Shown piece after piece: positions 52,522 to 64,000 of a DNA stretch of 64,000 nt. The position numbers were made by a program, and so were the translations under genes. The stretch's first letter is position 1. Every line of letters begins with the position of its first letter. Below the pieces are notes generated by a model. It was not told where the DNA came from, did no database searches, and was given only the letters and a program-made list of their open reading frames with translations. The stretch is from Polaromonas sp. CG_9.7 (GTDB lineage: Bacteria > Pseudomonadota > Gammaproteobacteria > Burkholderiales > Burkholderiaceae_C), in the NCBI RefSeq assembly GCF_015752205.1, contig NZ_JADOVG010000015.1, forward strand, positions 28,297 to 92,296, given 5' to 3'.

Positions 52522-54848
52522 CAATCGCTTTCCAGAGGTGCGATGGCTGAAGACAGCCGCAAGGCGTTCAGCACGACCAGCAACGAGCTCAGTGCCATGC
52601 CTATTCCCGCCAGCCATGCAGGCAGCCAGCCAGCCACGGCCAGTGGCACACAGACGGCGTTGTAGACAGCGGCCCACCACAAATTCTGGTGAACAATGCC
52701 CAGGGTGCGCCGTGCCTGCGCCAGGGTCTGGGCCACCGTGCCCAGGCGCCCCCCCAGCACCACCAGGTCGGACTGGGCCTGCGCCAGAGGCACGGCTTGG
52801 CCAAAAGCAAACGACACATGGGCGCCTGCCAGAACCGGCCCGTCGTTCAGTCCGTCGCCGACCATCGCGACATGGTGGCCTTGCGACTGCAGGTGGCGCA
52901 AAAACACGAGCTTGTCCTGCGGTGTGCAGCCTCCCTGGCTGTTGTCGATGCCCGCTTGCCGGGCAACGCGGGCGGCCGATTCCGGCAAATCGCCGGACAA
53001 CAGGTAAACCTTGACGCCTTGCGCCATCAGCGCCGCCACCGTGGCATGGGCGTCGGGCCGCAGGTCTTCCTTCAGCTCAAAGGTGGCGACCCACCCCTGG
53101 TCGTCGCTCAGGCAGGCATGCAGGGCTGTCGTGACCGGCGGCTCCACCTCGCAAAACCGGGCAGAACCGAGGCGGGCCATGACAGCAGATGCCGCCGTGT
53201 CACCCAGGCAAAGGCGCCCTGACACACCCTGACCAGGGGTTTCCCGGGCGTCCTGCACCGCGTAAAGCACGCCCCCCTGCCCGGCCAATGACAATGCGCG
53301 CGACACCGGGTGCAAGGAATGTTTTCCCAGCGCAGCCGCCATGGCCAGGGCCTCATCTCTGGAAATGCCCTGGCGCGTATGCACTTCGCCCAGCGCGAAC
53401 GCATCACGGGTCAGGGTGCCGGTTTTGTCGAACACCACCGTATCGACCGTTGCCAGTGCCTCGAGCGCCTGCAAACGCCGGACCAGCACGCCGCTGCGCG
53501 CCAGGGAACCGGCGCTGGCCAGCATGGCGGCCGGCGTGGCCAGCGACAACGCGCAAGGGCAGGTGACGATCAGGACTGCCACCGCCACCATCAGCGCATG
53601 GCCGGGGTCATGCGACCACCAGTAGGCGCCGGCCCCGCCAGCGGCCACCAGCACCAGCAGAAGAAAAGGCTTGGCAATGCGATCGGCCAGTTGCGCCAGT
53701 TGCGGCTTGGAGGTCGAAGCGCTTTCCATCAGCGCGACGATTTGCGCAAACCGCGTCTGGCCGCCGGTGAGCTCGACCTTCACCACCACCGGGGCCGCCA
53801 GGTTGTGGCTGCCGGCAATCACACATCCGCCCTTGTCGCGCGGCAAGGGCCGCGATTCACCGGTCAGCAGCGATTCGTCGGCCAGCGTGCGGCCTTCAAG
53901 AATGACGCCATCGGCCGGGAAAGCCTCGCCCGGCAACACCCGGATCACGTCGCCCGCGCCGAGCCGCCGAACGGCCACACGCTCAAAGACCCCGTCAGCG
54001 CCGCGCCGCTCGACGCTGTCGGGCAGGCGGTTCATGAGCGCTTCCAGCGCGCCTGCGGTTCGGCCCTGCAGGCGCAGCTCCAGCCAGCGACCGGTCAGCA
54101 GGAAAAAGACAAACATGGTGAACGAGTCGAAATACACCTCGGCGCCAAAGATTCCGCCGGGCTCGAACGTGCCCATCGAGCTGACAGCAAACGTGATGCC
54201 CATGCCCAGCGCCACCGGCAGGTCCATGCTGATGCGGCGGTGGCGCAGGTCACGCAGCGCATTGCGGAAAAAGGGTGCGCAGGAAAACAGCAGCACCGGC
54301 AAGGACAGCACCCAGGAAGCCCAGCGCAGCAACCGCGCCATGTCAGGCGCCAGGTCGCCCGGCTCGGCCACGTAGGCGGGCCATGCGTACATCATGACCT
54401 GCATCATGCACAGGCCGGCCACGCCCAGCCGCCACAGCGCCTGTCGGGTTTCGACGCGCCGGCGGTCGTTGGCGAAGGCGTCGCTCGCCGGCACAGCTGG
54501 ATAGCCGGCGCGGGCGGCAGCCTGCATCCAGCCCGAGGGGCTGATGCGCGTATCGGACCAGACAATGCGGCCACGGTGGCTGGCAGCGCTGATGTCGGCC
54601 GACAGCACGCCCGGCACCTTGCGCAAGGCGTCTTCGATCGTCAGGGCGCAGGCCGCGCAGTGCATGCCTTCAAACACCACGCTCGACTCCCAGCACGAAG
54701 GCTGCCCGGCCAGCGGTCGGCTGAAGGCCGACCATTCGTCTGGCTCATCGAGCAGGGCCAGCGGCGTGCCACTGGCTGTTGGAGCGGGCAGTTCATCCGC
54801 CGCACTGGACGAAGGCAGGGAAAGGGGTGACAAGCTGGCCGTTTGCAT
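52521..54848 (-). CDS. ccoI: Copper-translocating P-type ATPase CcoI
   Basis: 775 residues. An N-terminal heavy-metal domain has MHCAAC near 62. The CPC metal site is in IVTCPCALSLATP, the phosphorylation site is DKTGTLT, and the hinge is MVGDGLNDGPVL. This subgroup (FixI/CcoI) exports copper for cbb3 oxidase maturation rather than for detoxification. An FNR-type box lies about 37-50 bases before its start. ccoS follows and is overlapped. Confidence 0.95.
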   Translation of the reverse strand: MQTASLSPLSLPSSSAADELPAPTASGTPLALLDEPDEWSAFSRPLAGQPSCWESSVVFEGMHCAACALTIEDALRKVPGVLSADISAASHRGRIVWSDTRISPSGWMQAAARAGYPAVPASDAFANDRRRVETRQALWRLGVAGLCMMQVMMYAWPAYVAEPGDLAPDMARLLRWASWVLSLPVLLFSCAPFFRNALRDLRHRRISMDLPVALGMGITFAVSSMGTFEPGGIFGAEVYFDSFTMFVFFLLTGRWLELRLQGRTAGALEALMNRLPDSVERRGADGVFERVAVRRLGAGDVIRVLPGEAFPADGVILEGRTLADESLLTGESRPLPRDKGGCVIAGSHNLAAPVVVKVELTGGQTRFAQIVALMESASTSKPQLAQLADRIAKPFLLLVLVAAGGAGAYWWSHDPGHALMVAVAVLIVTCPCALSLATPAAMLASAGSLARSGVLVRRLQALEALATVDTVVFDKTGTLTRDAFALGEVHTRQGISRDEALAMAAALGKHSLHPVSRALSLAGQGGVLYAVQDARETPGQGVSGRLCLGDTAASAVMARLGSARFCEVEPPVTTALHACLSDDQGWVATFELKEDLRPDAHATVAALMAQGVKVYLLSGDLPESAARVARQAGIDNSQGGCTPQDKLVFLRHLQSQGHHVAMVGDGLNDGPVLAGAHVSFAFGQAVPLAQAQSDLVVLGGRLGTVAQTLAQARRTLGIVHQNLWWAAVYNAVCVPLAVAGWLPAWLAGIGMALSSLLVVLNALRLSSAIAPLESD

Positions 54849-54884
54849 GGTCCGCCAGCTTAATGGGCTTTAAATTGCAATGTG

Positions 54885-54898
54885 TTGATTTAGATCGA
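54885..54898. promoter_or_regulatory. FNR-type box upstream of ccoI
   Basis: TTGAT-TTAG-ATCGA matches the FNR consensus TTGAT-N4-ATCAA except one base of the right arm, and is placed 37-50 bases before the ccoI start. Confidence 0.6.
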
Positions 54899-54994
54899 CT
54901 TCAAGGCAATCAGCCTAAAGGCCAAACCACATTCAGCCAAAGCGACGGGCCTGACCAGGCCCCGCCATGGCATGGCCAGCAGCCCTTCGCTGGC

Positions 54995-55513
54995 TTACTC
55001 CAGGCTGGTCACTGCTGCCAGCCGTCGCATGACCTGCTGAACGACATCGCTTTGCATGTCACGGTAAAGCAGCGCTTCCTCGGCGTCCTTCGCCAGCACC
55101 GCCGACTCGTTGAAGCTGATGTCGCGTTGCAGGGCAATTTCACTTGCCGGGATCAGCTCCCGGCCCGCCAGGGTGCGCAAGCGGAATGAAAACAGCAGCC
55201 GCAACTGGAACTCGCGCACCTGGCCCGACGAGTTCAGACTGAGCACCACTTTTTCGCGCCGGTCTTGCAGAACTTCAAGCACCACTTGCGCCTCGTTGAT
55301 ACGGCGCGCGTCGGTGATCACGCTGACTTTGCCGGTGCCCTCAAGGGAGCGCCTGAGTTGCACACCCAAAGGCGACGACTCAGCCAAGCCACTGTAGAGC
55401 GTGGAAAACGCAAAATTGGGCGCCTTGCGCAAGGCAAAACCGCAGCCGTTCAGGCTGACCAGCGTCAGCGACGCAGCAGAAGCTGCAAAAACCAGAAAAG
55501 CGCGTCGCTGCAT
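54995..55513 (-). CDS. lptE: LPS assembly lipoprotein LptE
   Basis: 172 residues, a lipoprotein with a signal peptide and lipobox LNGC (Cys at about residue 24). FALRKAPNFAFSTLYSGLAESSPLGVQLRRSLEGTGKVSVI is the LptE fold, plugging the LptD barrel in the outer membrane. It follows leuS by 38 bases, the standard order. The normal downstream neighbour holA is 14 kb away here. Confidence 0.9.
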   Translation of the reverse strand: MQRRAFLVFAASAASLTLVSLNGCGFALRKAPNFAFSTLYSGLAESSPLGVQLRRSLEGTGKVSVITDARRINEAQVVLEVLQDRREKVVLSLNSSGQVREFQLRLLFSFRLRTLAGRELIPASEIALQRDISFNESAVLAKDAEEALLYRDMQSDVVQQVMRRLAAVTSLE

Positions 55514-55551
55514 GGATAGGCCTTGGTAAATATTGACGAAAATGCTGCGTC

Positions 55552-58242
<2,691 letters not shown>

Positions 58243-58322
58243 CTACCGAAAAAAGAAACCCCTGGCCCGGGGCGGGCAGCCTGGGCTGCGAATGGATGAT
58301 TTTAGAGGCTGCACGCCACCGG

Positions 58323-58769
58323 CTAGCCGCCGGAAGGCGCAGTTGGGCTGGCCGGTGACGCCGGTTCCGCAACAAAGCCGATGCGACTTAACCCGGCTTT
58401 TTGCGCCACCCCCATGATTTCGACCACCTTGCCGTAGGGCACAGCTTCGTCGGCGCGCAGTTGCACCTCGGTGTCAGGATGCTGGCGGGCGGTATGCGCC
58501 AGCTGGCGTGCCAGCTCATCAAGCGGCTGCGGCTGGTCGTTCAGGAAAGCCTGGCCGCTTTTGTCGACGACCAGTGTGACAAACCGGGGGGTGTCCAGCG
58601 CTTTCGCCGCGTCGGTTTTTGGCAGGTCGAGGCGGATGGCGCTGGCCAGCAAGGGCGCGGTGATGATGAAGATGACCACCAGCACCAGCATCACGTCCAC
58701 CAGCGGCGTGACGTTGATGTCGCTCATCGGCGGCGAAGCAGGCGTTCGTTCAAGTCGGCCAAAGGTCAT
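58323..58769 (-). CDS. exbD: ExbD/TolR-family biopolymer transport protein
   Basis: 148 residues: short cytoplasmic start, one transmembrane helix with the functional Asp (INVTPLVDVMLVLVVIFIIT), and a periplasmic domain (VQLRADEAVPYGKVVEIMGVAQKAG). Partner of the overlapping ExbB-like protein in a proton-driven motor energising outer-membrane transport or Tol. TolR is the alternative; no pal, tolA or tolB is adjacent. Confidence 0.88.
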   Translation of the reverse strand: MTFGRLERTPASPPMSDINVTPLVDVMLVLVVIFIITAPLLASAIRLDLPKTDAAKALDTPRFVTLVVDKSGQAFLNDQPQPLDELARQLAHTARQHPDTEVQLRADEAVPYGKVVEIMGVAQKAGLSRIGFVAEPASPASPTAPSGG

Positions 58770-59560
58770 GGCGTCTTGTCCGGCGTGCCTTGCGCGTCAT
58801 GTGGTGTTTCCGGACGATCAGCTTGCTGTGTCTGACGGTCCAGGTTTCGGCCATGGAGCTGGCTTGCCAAGGCCGCAGCAGGAGTGGCCAGCGCGGGAGT
58901 CAGTCCCGCATGCGCAGCGGCAAACGTGGGGACCAGCAGCCCGCGCAAATCAAAGGCGAACCCTTCCAGGTCAGCCTCGATGCGGCCTATGCTCCGGCCG
59001 AACACGTTGTAGGCCAGCACCGCCGGGATCGCCACCGCCAGGCCGGCAGCCGTCATGATGAGGGCCTCGCCCACCGGACCGGAGACCTTGTCGATGGTGA
59101 CCTGGCCGGCCATGGCCATCCCGGTCAGCGCATGGTAAATCCCCCAGACCGTTCCCAGCAGCCCGACAAAGGGCGCCGTGGAACCCACCGTGGCCAGCAG
59201 AACCTGGCCAAATTGCAGCTTGTGCAACACCGCATGCAATGCATCGCGCAGCACGCGGGTGAGTTGCGCCGACTTGTCGCCGGCCGTGGCCAAGGTTCCA
59301 TGCGCCCTGGCTTGGGTCGCAGCAATCAGCGGCAACACCAGGGATTCGCGGTCAAACACAGCCACCTTGGCGCTCGCAGCGTCAATCGAGGTTGACTGCC
59401 AGAAAGCCGCTGTGCTGCGCGCCACGTCGCCTGCAGCACGGCGCAGCAACCAGCCCTTCCAAAAAATGACCACCCAGCTGGCGACCGACATGGCCAGCAG
59501 CAGCGCCGCGACCGCCTGGCTGATTAAGCCTCCTTGCGCGATAAGGGCCAGCAGACTCAT
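58766..59560 (-). CDS. exbB: ExbB/TolQ-family proton channel protein
   Basis: 264 residues, three transmembrane helices: one near the N-terminus (VAALLLAMSVASWVVIFW) and two in the MotA/TolQ/ExbB domain (LLATVGSTAPFVGLLGTVWGIYHAL and ALIMTAAGLAVAIPAVLAYNVF). The Thr residues lining the channel are visible. The C-terminal tail is charged and Gln/Pro-rich. It overlaps exbD by four bases, so the two are cotranslated. Confidence 0.88.
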   Translation of the reverse strand: MSLLALIAQGGLISQAVAALLLAMSVASWVVIFWKGWLLRRAAGDVARSTAAFWQSTSIDAASAKVAVFDRESLVLPLIAATQARAHGTLATAGDKSAQLTRVLRDALHAVLHKLQFGQVLLATVGSTAPFVGLLGTVWGIYHALTGMAMAGQVTIDKVSGPVGEALIMTAAGLAVAIPAVLAYNVFGRSIGRIEADLEGFAFDLRGLLVPTFAAAHAGLTPALATPAAALASQLHGRNLDRQTQQADRPETPHDAQGTPDKTP

Positions 59561-59567
59561 GCCGGCG

Positions 59568-60398
59568 TCACTTCAGGTTGAGCACATCGAACATGTCAAA
59601 CAGGCCTGTCGCCTGCGTGCCCAGAAAGCGCGCGGCGCGCAGGCTGCCCTGGGCATAGGTGGCGCGGCTTGAGGACTTGTGGCTGATTTCGATGCGCTCG
59701 CCATCACCCAGAAACAGCACGTTGTGGTCGCCCACAATGTCACCGCCGCGTATGGTGGCAAAGCCGATGCTCGATGGATCGCGCTCGCCGGTGACGCCTT
59801 CGCGCGCATAAACGGCGCAGTCCTTCAGGTCGCGGCCCAGCGCACCCGCAATCACCTCGCCCATCTTGAGCGCCGTGCCCGAAGGCGCATCGACCTTATG
59901 GCGGTGGTGCGCCTCGATGATTTCAATGTCGTAGCCGGTAGACAGCGCCTTGGCCGCCATCTCCAGCAGCTTCAAGGTGACGTTGACGCCGACGCTCATG
60001 TTCGGCGCCATGACGATCGCGATGTCTTGGGCGGCATCCCGGATTTCTGCCTTCTGTGCGTCCGAAAAGCCGGTGGTGCCAATGACCAGCTTGATGCCCA
60101 GTTCACGGCAAACGGCCAGGTGGGCAAGCGTGCCTTCAGGCCGCGTGAAATCAATCAGTAACCGTGAATCCTTCAGGCCTTCGCGCAGGTCCGAATGAAT
60201 CAGGATGCCGCTGGAACGGCCGGCAAAGGCACACGCGTCCTGGCCGATGGCGGGACTTGACGCCACATCCAGCGCGCCTGTGAGCAGGCAGTCAGTGCTG
60301 GCATTCACCGCCTCGATCAGCATGTGGCCCATACGGCCACTGGCGCCGGCAATGGCGATTTTGTACGGGCGGTCCTGCTCCAGTGAACCCGCGCTCAT
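59568..60398 (-). CDS. dapB: 4-hydroxy-tetrahydrodipicolinate reductase
   Basis: 276 residues. It makes tetrahydrodipicolinate for lysine and diaminopimelate synthesis. Nucleotide-binding [18 protein letters not shown] at the N-terminus and catalytic [20 protein letters not shown] near 160 are intact. It overlaps bamE by four bases and precedes exbB by seven, so bamE-dapB-exbB-exbD is likely one operon. Confidence 0.97.
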   Translation of the reverse strand: MSAGSLEQDRPYKIAIAGASGRMGHMLIEAVNASTDCLLTGALDVASSPAIGQDACAFAGRSSGILIHSDLREGLKDSRLLIDFTRPEGTLAHLAVCRELGIKLVIGTTGFSDAQKAEIRDAAQDIAIVMAPNMSVGVNVTLKLLEMAAKALSTGYDIEIIEAHHRHKVDAPSGTALKMGEVIAGALGRDLKDCAVYAREGVTGERDPSSIGFATIRGGDIVGDHNVLFLGDGERIEISHKSSSRATYAQGSLRAARFLGTQATGLFDMFDVLNLK

Positions 60399-60979
60399 TG
60401 CTTCGGGCTTTCCAGCGGCGGGTAAACCGTGGTCGATGGCCCGGCCGGCACATTGCCTGCATCGGCTTGGGCGCCTGGACTGGCGCTGGAAACCGATGGC
60501 TTTTCCGCCGACTTGAGTTGTTCGTCGGTGGCTTGCAGCACAGGCACTTTGCCCAGCACCCGCTTGTTGCTCAGCGTGGAAATGAACTCTGCTTCGCTGG
60601 GCATGTTGTCGCCAGAAAAGCGTTCAAGCTGGTCGCCCTTGAAGAAGACGGTGTACTTGAAGGCCTGGGGCTCGACCCCCTGGCGCTTGAGCGTGAACAC
60701 GTAATCCCAACGGTCTGCATGGAACAGGCTGGTCATCAGGGGGGTACCCAGCACAGCCTTGACCTGATCACGTGTCATGCCCGCCTGCAGTTGCCCCACC
60801 TGCTCGCGAGAAACAAAGTTTCCCTGGATGACGTCAACCTTGTAGGGCGTGATCCAGTTGACTGGGTTGACCGAACTGCTGCTCATGGTGCCGCTGCTGC
60901 AAGACGCCAGCACTCCGCAAACCACGACCATAAGGATTTTTTGAATGCTGTAATGATGATTTGCAGGCAGGGCGGACAT
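60395..60979 (-). CDS. bamE: Outer-membrane assembly lipoprotein BamE (OmlA/SmpA)
   Basis: 194 residues. The signal peptide and lipobox ([13 protein letters not shown]) lead to the BamE fold: [60 protein letters not shown] Ser/Pro-rich C-terminal tail is unusual but common in Burkholderiales. BamE stabilises the BAM complex. The ATG at 60979 is preferred; 61009 would add ten residues before the signal peptide. It is divergent from fur, a conserved pairing. Confidence 0.9.
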   Translation of the reverse strand: MSALPANHHYSIQKILMVVVCGVLASCSSGTMSSSSVNPVNWITPYKVDVIQGNFVSREQVGQLQAGMTRDQVKAVLGTPLMTSLFHADRWDYVFTLKRQGVEPQAFKYTVFFKGDQLERFSGDNMPSEAEFISTLSNKRVLGKVPVLQATDEQLKSAEKPSVSSASPGAQADAGNVPAGPSTTVYPPLESPKQ

Positions 60980-61092
60980 AGTGGAAGGTGTAGCGATATG
61001 ATCAAACATTGTAGCGGCTGGGTGCTTTCAGGCCTGTTTTCAGGCCGTCCGGGACGCCGCCCTTTTCCCGAAAAGATTCAAGAGAGACTCCC

Positions 61093-61551
61093 ATGAGCAA
61101 CATTGACGAACTGAAAAACACCGGCCTGAAGGCAACGCTGCCGCGACTGAAAATACTGGAAATCTTTCAGGGTGGCAAGCAGCGCCACATGACGGCCGAG
61201 GATGTTTTTCGCGTATTGCTTGAAGAGCGCTCCGACATCGGGCTGGCCACGGTGTACCGGGTGCTGATGCAGTTCGAGCAGGCAGGCTTGCTTAACCGCA
61301 GCAATTTCGAATCGGGCAAGGCGGTGTACGAGATCAATGAAGGCCAGCACCATGACCATTTGGTCTGCCTCGACTGCGGCAAGGTCGAAGAGTTTTACGA
61401 CGCCGAGATTGAAAAGCGGCAGCACGCAGTGGCTGAACTCAAGGGTTTTGCGATTGCCGACCATTCGCTGTCGATTTATGCCAATTGCACCAAGACCGAT
61501 TGCCCCAACCGGCGACCAGTGCCCGGACGCCACCATCATCATCATTCCTGA
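61093..61551 (+). CDS. fur: Ferric uptake regulator
   Basis: 152 residues. N-terminal winged helix (LPRLKILEIFQGGKQRHMTAEDVFRVLLEERSDIGLATVYRVLMQFEQAGLL) and metal sites H-D-H in EGQHHDHLVCLDCGKVEEF. The tail ends in a run of His (PGRHHHHHS). It represses iron-uptake genes when Fe2+-bound. It lies next to bamE on the opposite strand. Confidence 0.97.
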   Translation: MSNIDELKNTGLKATLPRLKILEIFQGGKQRHMTAEDVFRVLLEERSDIGLATVYRVLMQFEQAGLLNRSNFESGKAVYEINEGQHHDHLVCLDCGKVEEFYDAEIEKRQHAVAELKGFAIADHSLSIYANCTKTDCPNRRPVPGRHHHHHS

Positions 61552-61647
61552 TCGTCAGCCCGACGTATTTCCCAGCTTCAAGGAGAACAAATAAACCAGT
61601 AAACCTGTCTCCTTTTCCGTTCGGCATGGCCAGCACCAGTTTTGAAG

Positions 61648-61711
61648 GGCGACAGGAGGGACTGCCCCCTCAACGGAGGCAGCGAACCACGCGCAGCCGG
61701 AGTGCGGGAGC
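61648..61711 (-). repeat. Stop-adjacent hairpin repeat after hprK
   Basis: On the minus strand it starts GGCTCCCGCAC right after the hprK TAG and carries the GCCTCCGTTGAGGGGGC hairpin, a divergent copy of the family. It sits between the convergent fur and hprK genes. Confidence 0.65.
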
Positions 61712-62662
61712 CTAATCGTCTTGTTCCATCGCCCGGCGATGCCGTTCGACAAATTCCTGGTAGGTATTGATGCCGCGCAACTGCAGGATGGCATTGCGCA
61801 CGGCAGCTTCAACCAGCACGGCAATGTTGCGGCCAGCCTCGACCTGGATGATGACCTTGCGTACCGGAACACCCAGTACATCTTGCGTCAACGGCTCATA
61901 GGGAATGCGTTCATAGTCGCGCTCCAGCGTTTCGCGGCGCACCAGGTGAACGATCATTTTCAGGCGCATCTTGCGGCGCACGGCTGTTTCGCCAAAAATG
62001 GCCTTGATGTCAAGCAAGCCGATGCCGCGCACTTCGAGCAGGTTTTGCAGCAGGTCAGGGCAACGCCCTTCAATGGCGGTCTGGTTGATGCGGAACAGGT
62101 CAATGGCGTCATCGGCCACCAGGCCATGGCCACGCGAAATCAGCTCCAGCCCCAGCTCGCTTTTGCCCAGCCCTGACTCCCCGGTGATCATCACACCCAT
62201 GCCCAGGATGTCCATGAACACGCCGTGCATCGAGGTACGCTCGGCAAAATGCCGGGACAGATAAGCCCGCAGCACATCGATCACGAAAGCGGCCGACTCG
62301 GGCGTTGCAAACATCGGTAGCTGGGCACGTTCGCACATCGACAGCAGTGTGTCAGGTGCGGTCTGGCCGTCGGCCACCACCAGTACCGGCGGCTCCAGCG
62401 TGATGATGCGCGAGATCCGCCGAGCACCGTCCTCAAGGCTCGGATGCGTCAGGTAGGCCACTTCGCGCTCGCCCAGGATCTGCACGCGATAAGGATGGAT
62501 GTAATTGAGGTAGCCGACCAGATCGGCACCGGAGCGCGCCTGGCTGACTGCCACTTCGTCAAAACGCCGTTCAGAAGCCCCCAAACCAGCGACCCATTCC
62601 CATTTCAGGGAGACACGATGGTCTTCAAACAAGACATCGGCGCTGACGACGGTGGGCTTCAT
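61712..62662 (-). CDS. hprK: HPr kinase/phosphorylase
   Basis: 316 residues. The N-terminal domain starts [27 protein letters not shown]; the Walker A/P-loop is GESGLGKS near residues 151-158, with the HPrK signature [14 protein letters not shown] further on. It phosphorylates HPr on serine, controlling the phosphotransferase system. It overlaps the end of ptsN only if a start further upstream is used; with ATG 62662 it begins 29 bases after the ptsN stop. Confidence 0.95.
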   Translation of the reverse strand: MKPTVVSADVLFEDHRVSLKWEWVAGLGASERRFDEVAVSQARSGADLVGYLNYIHPYRVQILGEREVAYLTHPSLEDGARRISRIITLEPPVLVVADGQTAPDTLLSMCERAQLPMFATPESAAFVIDVLRAYLSRHFAERTSMHGVFMDILGMGVMITGESGLGKSELGLELISRGHGLVADDAIDLFRINQTAIEGRCPDLLQNLLEVRGIGLLDIKAIFGETAVRRKMRLKMIVHLVRRETLERDYERIPYEPLTQDVLGVPVRKVIIQVEAGRNIAVLVEAAVRNAILQLRGINTYQEFVERHRRAMEQDD

Positions 62663-62690
62663 GCCAACCCGGGCGGCGAAAGCCGAATGC

Positions 62691-63164
62691 TCATGGACTG
62701 ACTTCGTGCGCAGACTGCCAAGTCGCAATCAACTGGTGCAGGTTCTCTGCACTGGCACTGGTCTTGAGCTGCTCGCGGAGATGGCTGTCGCTCAGAAGTT
62801 CAGCAATTTCAGACAGTATTTCGAGGTGCTTTTGCGTTGCGGCTTCGGGAACCAGCAAAAAAACCAGCAGATTGACTGCCAGTTCATCCGGCGCATCAAA
62901 CCCGATGGGCGTCTGAAGCTGGAAGATTGCGGCCATAGGGGTTTTAAGGCCCTTGATGCGGCCATGCGGAATCGCCACGCCGTGGCCCAGGCCGGTAGAA
63001 CCCAGCCGTTCACGGGCAAAAAGACTGTCGGTGATGAGCGCACGGTTCAGGCCGTGAAGGTTCTCGAAGAGCAGCCCGGCTTCTTCAAACGCGCGCTTTT
63101 TGCTGGTCGCTTCGACGCGAACCAGCACTTGGGGAGGAGGCAAAATTTGCGAAAGACGGTTCAT
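62691..63164 (-). CDS. ptsN: Nitrogen-regulatory phosphotransferase protein EIIA-Ntr
   Basis: 157 residues. The phosphorylated His is in [13 protein letters not shown] (residue 67). The fold matches EIIA of the fructose family; in the Ntr branch it acts in regulation, for example of potassium transport and envelope stress, not in sugar uptake. Known EIIA-Ntr partners include K+ transporters, and two kup genes lie in this window. It is followed by hprK. Confidence 0.95.
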   Translation of the reverse strand: MNRLSQILPPPQVLVRVEATSKKRAFEEAGLLFENLHGLNRALITDSLFARERLGSTGLGHGVAIPHGRIKGLKTPMAAIFQLQTPIGFDAPDELAVNLLVFLLVPEAATQKHLEILSEIAELLSDSHLREQLKTSASAENLHQLIATWQSAHEVSP

Positions 63165-63221
63165 GACGCTCTTTTAATCGGCGGACTATGCACTTTACAG
63201 TGGATTGATTGAAAAAGAGAC

Positions 63222-63250
63222 AAAAAAAGCCGTTTGCCATGACAAACGAC
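63222..63250 (-). terminator. Rho-independent terminator between hpf and ptsN
   Basis: On the minus strand, GTCGTTTG and CAAACGGC pair (one G-U) around a 6-base loop, followed by seven T. It lies 126 bases after the hpf stop and 58 bases before the ptsN start, so ptsN-hprK must have its own promoter or depend on readthrough. Confidence 0.8.
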
Positions 63251-63375
63251 CTATGCATGCAACACCTTGGCAACTCGGCGCCAATTTGTTCACGCTATTT
63301 AATTGAAAGGCTCACCGCAGAATGCGCTTCAAACGCACAGGGCAAGCCTGTCGGCGCACTCGATGAACGACTGAT

Positions 63376-63708
63376 TCAGACTTCTGCACGCTTTGCGCAG
63401 GCATGCCCATGGTCTTGCGTCTTGGCCTTGTAGCGGCCGACTTGGCGGTCGAGCTTGTCCGCCAGTTCATCAACAGCAGCGTACAAATCAGCATGCGAGC
63501 TTTCGGCAAAAAGGTCTCGACCCTTGACATGCACATTGCATTCCGCCCTCTGGCGTTTTTCCTTTTCTGTCATGTTGTCCACTGCCAGTAAGACCCTGAC
63601 ATCGACCACTTGGTCGAAATGCCGGGTGATGCGATCAAGCTTGCTCGTCACATAGCCGCGAAGCGCTGGGGTGACTTCAAGATGGTGACCACTGATCGTC
63701 AAGTTCAT
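63376..63708 (-). CDS. hpf: Ribosome hibernation promoting factor, short form
   Basis: 110 residues. [41 protein letters not shown] and [29 protein letters not shown] are the typical HPF/YhbH fold, without the long C-terminal domain. It dimerises or silences 70S ribosomes in stationary phase. An AGGAG precedes the ATG. The upstream 290 bases (63709-64000) are AT-rich in part and hold no clear gene or promoter call. Confidence 0.93.
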   Translation of the reverse strand: MNLTISGHHLEVTPALRGYVTSKLDRITRHFDQVVDVRVLLAVDNMTEKEKRQRAECNVHVKGRDLFAESSHADLYAAVDELADKLDRQVGRYKAKTQDHGHACAKRAEV

Positions 63709-64000
63709 ACAGAGACTCCTATTCCAAAAGTTGGAACTGGTTGAAAAACGCCATCGAACGTGTCAGGCAAGGCGGCGGACGGAACACTCTCTTGACTTCA
63801 CTATGCCTTCTGGGGTTATCAATTGCAAGCCACGAAGGCCGCCGAACAAGGGTAGCGCTTTGACCATGTTACGTTGCAAATACCCTGAAAATTGGCTAAC
63901 AGAACCTAGTAGACAGTCAACCTGATTCGTTAATTAAAGTCTAAATTTTTCTGCTGGGTTACTTTTGCCAGTTTTGTGGGCGATATTCTCCGAAACCACT

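Noticed and set aside
53310..54830. Open frame antisense to ccoI
   Set aside because: Shadow of the ATPase gene. No motif, and the composition is that of an antisense frame.

Overview
This 64 kb stretch is chromosomal DNA of a betaproteobacterium of the order Burkholderiales. Gene content, high GC, the leuS-lptE / exbD-exbB-dapB-bamE / fur neighbourhood and two abundant intergenic repeat families point to Comamonadaceae, most likely Polaromonas or a close relative. The placement is inferred from protein similarity and synteny recalled from knowledge, not from a search.

Layout. 0-1.7 kb: end of a HAD-type phosphatase overlapping a glucosylglycerol-phosphate synthase (compatible solute synthesis). 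1.7-9.3 kb: psiF, argS, a SPOR-domain protein, dsbA, lptA-lptB, rpoN and a three-copy 105-bp tandem repeat. 9.3-21.9 kb: an RNA methyltransferase with an unusual charged insert, an orphan PIN protein, a Phd/RelE-type toxin-antitoxin pair with a palindromic operator, a GltB-like FMN protein, a SEC-C protein, small hypotheticals, a membrane-anchored Mrr-like nuclease, an ohrR-srpA peroxide operon, a tautomerase, an MFS exporter and a glutamine amidotransferase. 21.9-28.6 kb: glutathione synthesis (gshB, gshA) flanking two tandem kup potassium transporters. 28.8-30.1 kb: proA.

30.2-40.0 kb is accessory: B12-dependent ribonucleotide reductase, asparaginase, a broken carbonic anhydrase, a secreted lipase-like hydrolase, an NCS1 permease, and three small genes next to an attC-like site and a fragment resembling an integron integrase, which I read as a decayed integron. 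40.0-41.1 kb is holA. 41.2-54.9 kb is a second accessory block: Lrp-type regulator, ornithine cyclodeaminase and arginase (arginine to proline), then the microaerobic module: TauE-like membrane protein, a hemN pseudogene lacking its radical-SAM core, fnr, ccoG with fixH-like and ccoNOQP, ccoS, ccoI. FNR-type boxes lie before fnr, ccoN and ccoI. 55-64 kb returns to backbone: lptE, leuS, exbD, exbB, dapB, bamE, fur, hprK, ptsN and hpf.

Two repeat families run through the window. One is a hairpin-rich GC repeat found within a few bases of the stop codons of lptB, rpoN, the TauE-like gene and hprK, always in the same orientation relative to the gene. The other is a short AT-cored repeat of about 50 bp containing TAGCTAT or TAGCTGC, in about a dozen intergenic places and also inside rpoN, proA (twice) and leuS. 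No tRNA, rRNA, CRISPR array, prophage or intact insertion sequence was recognised.
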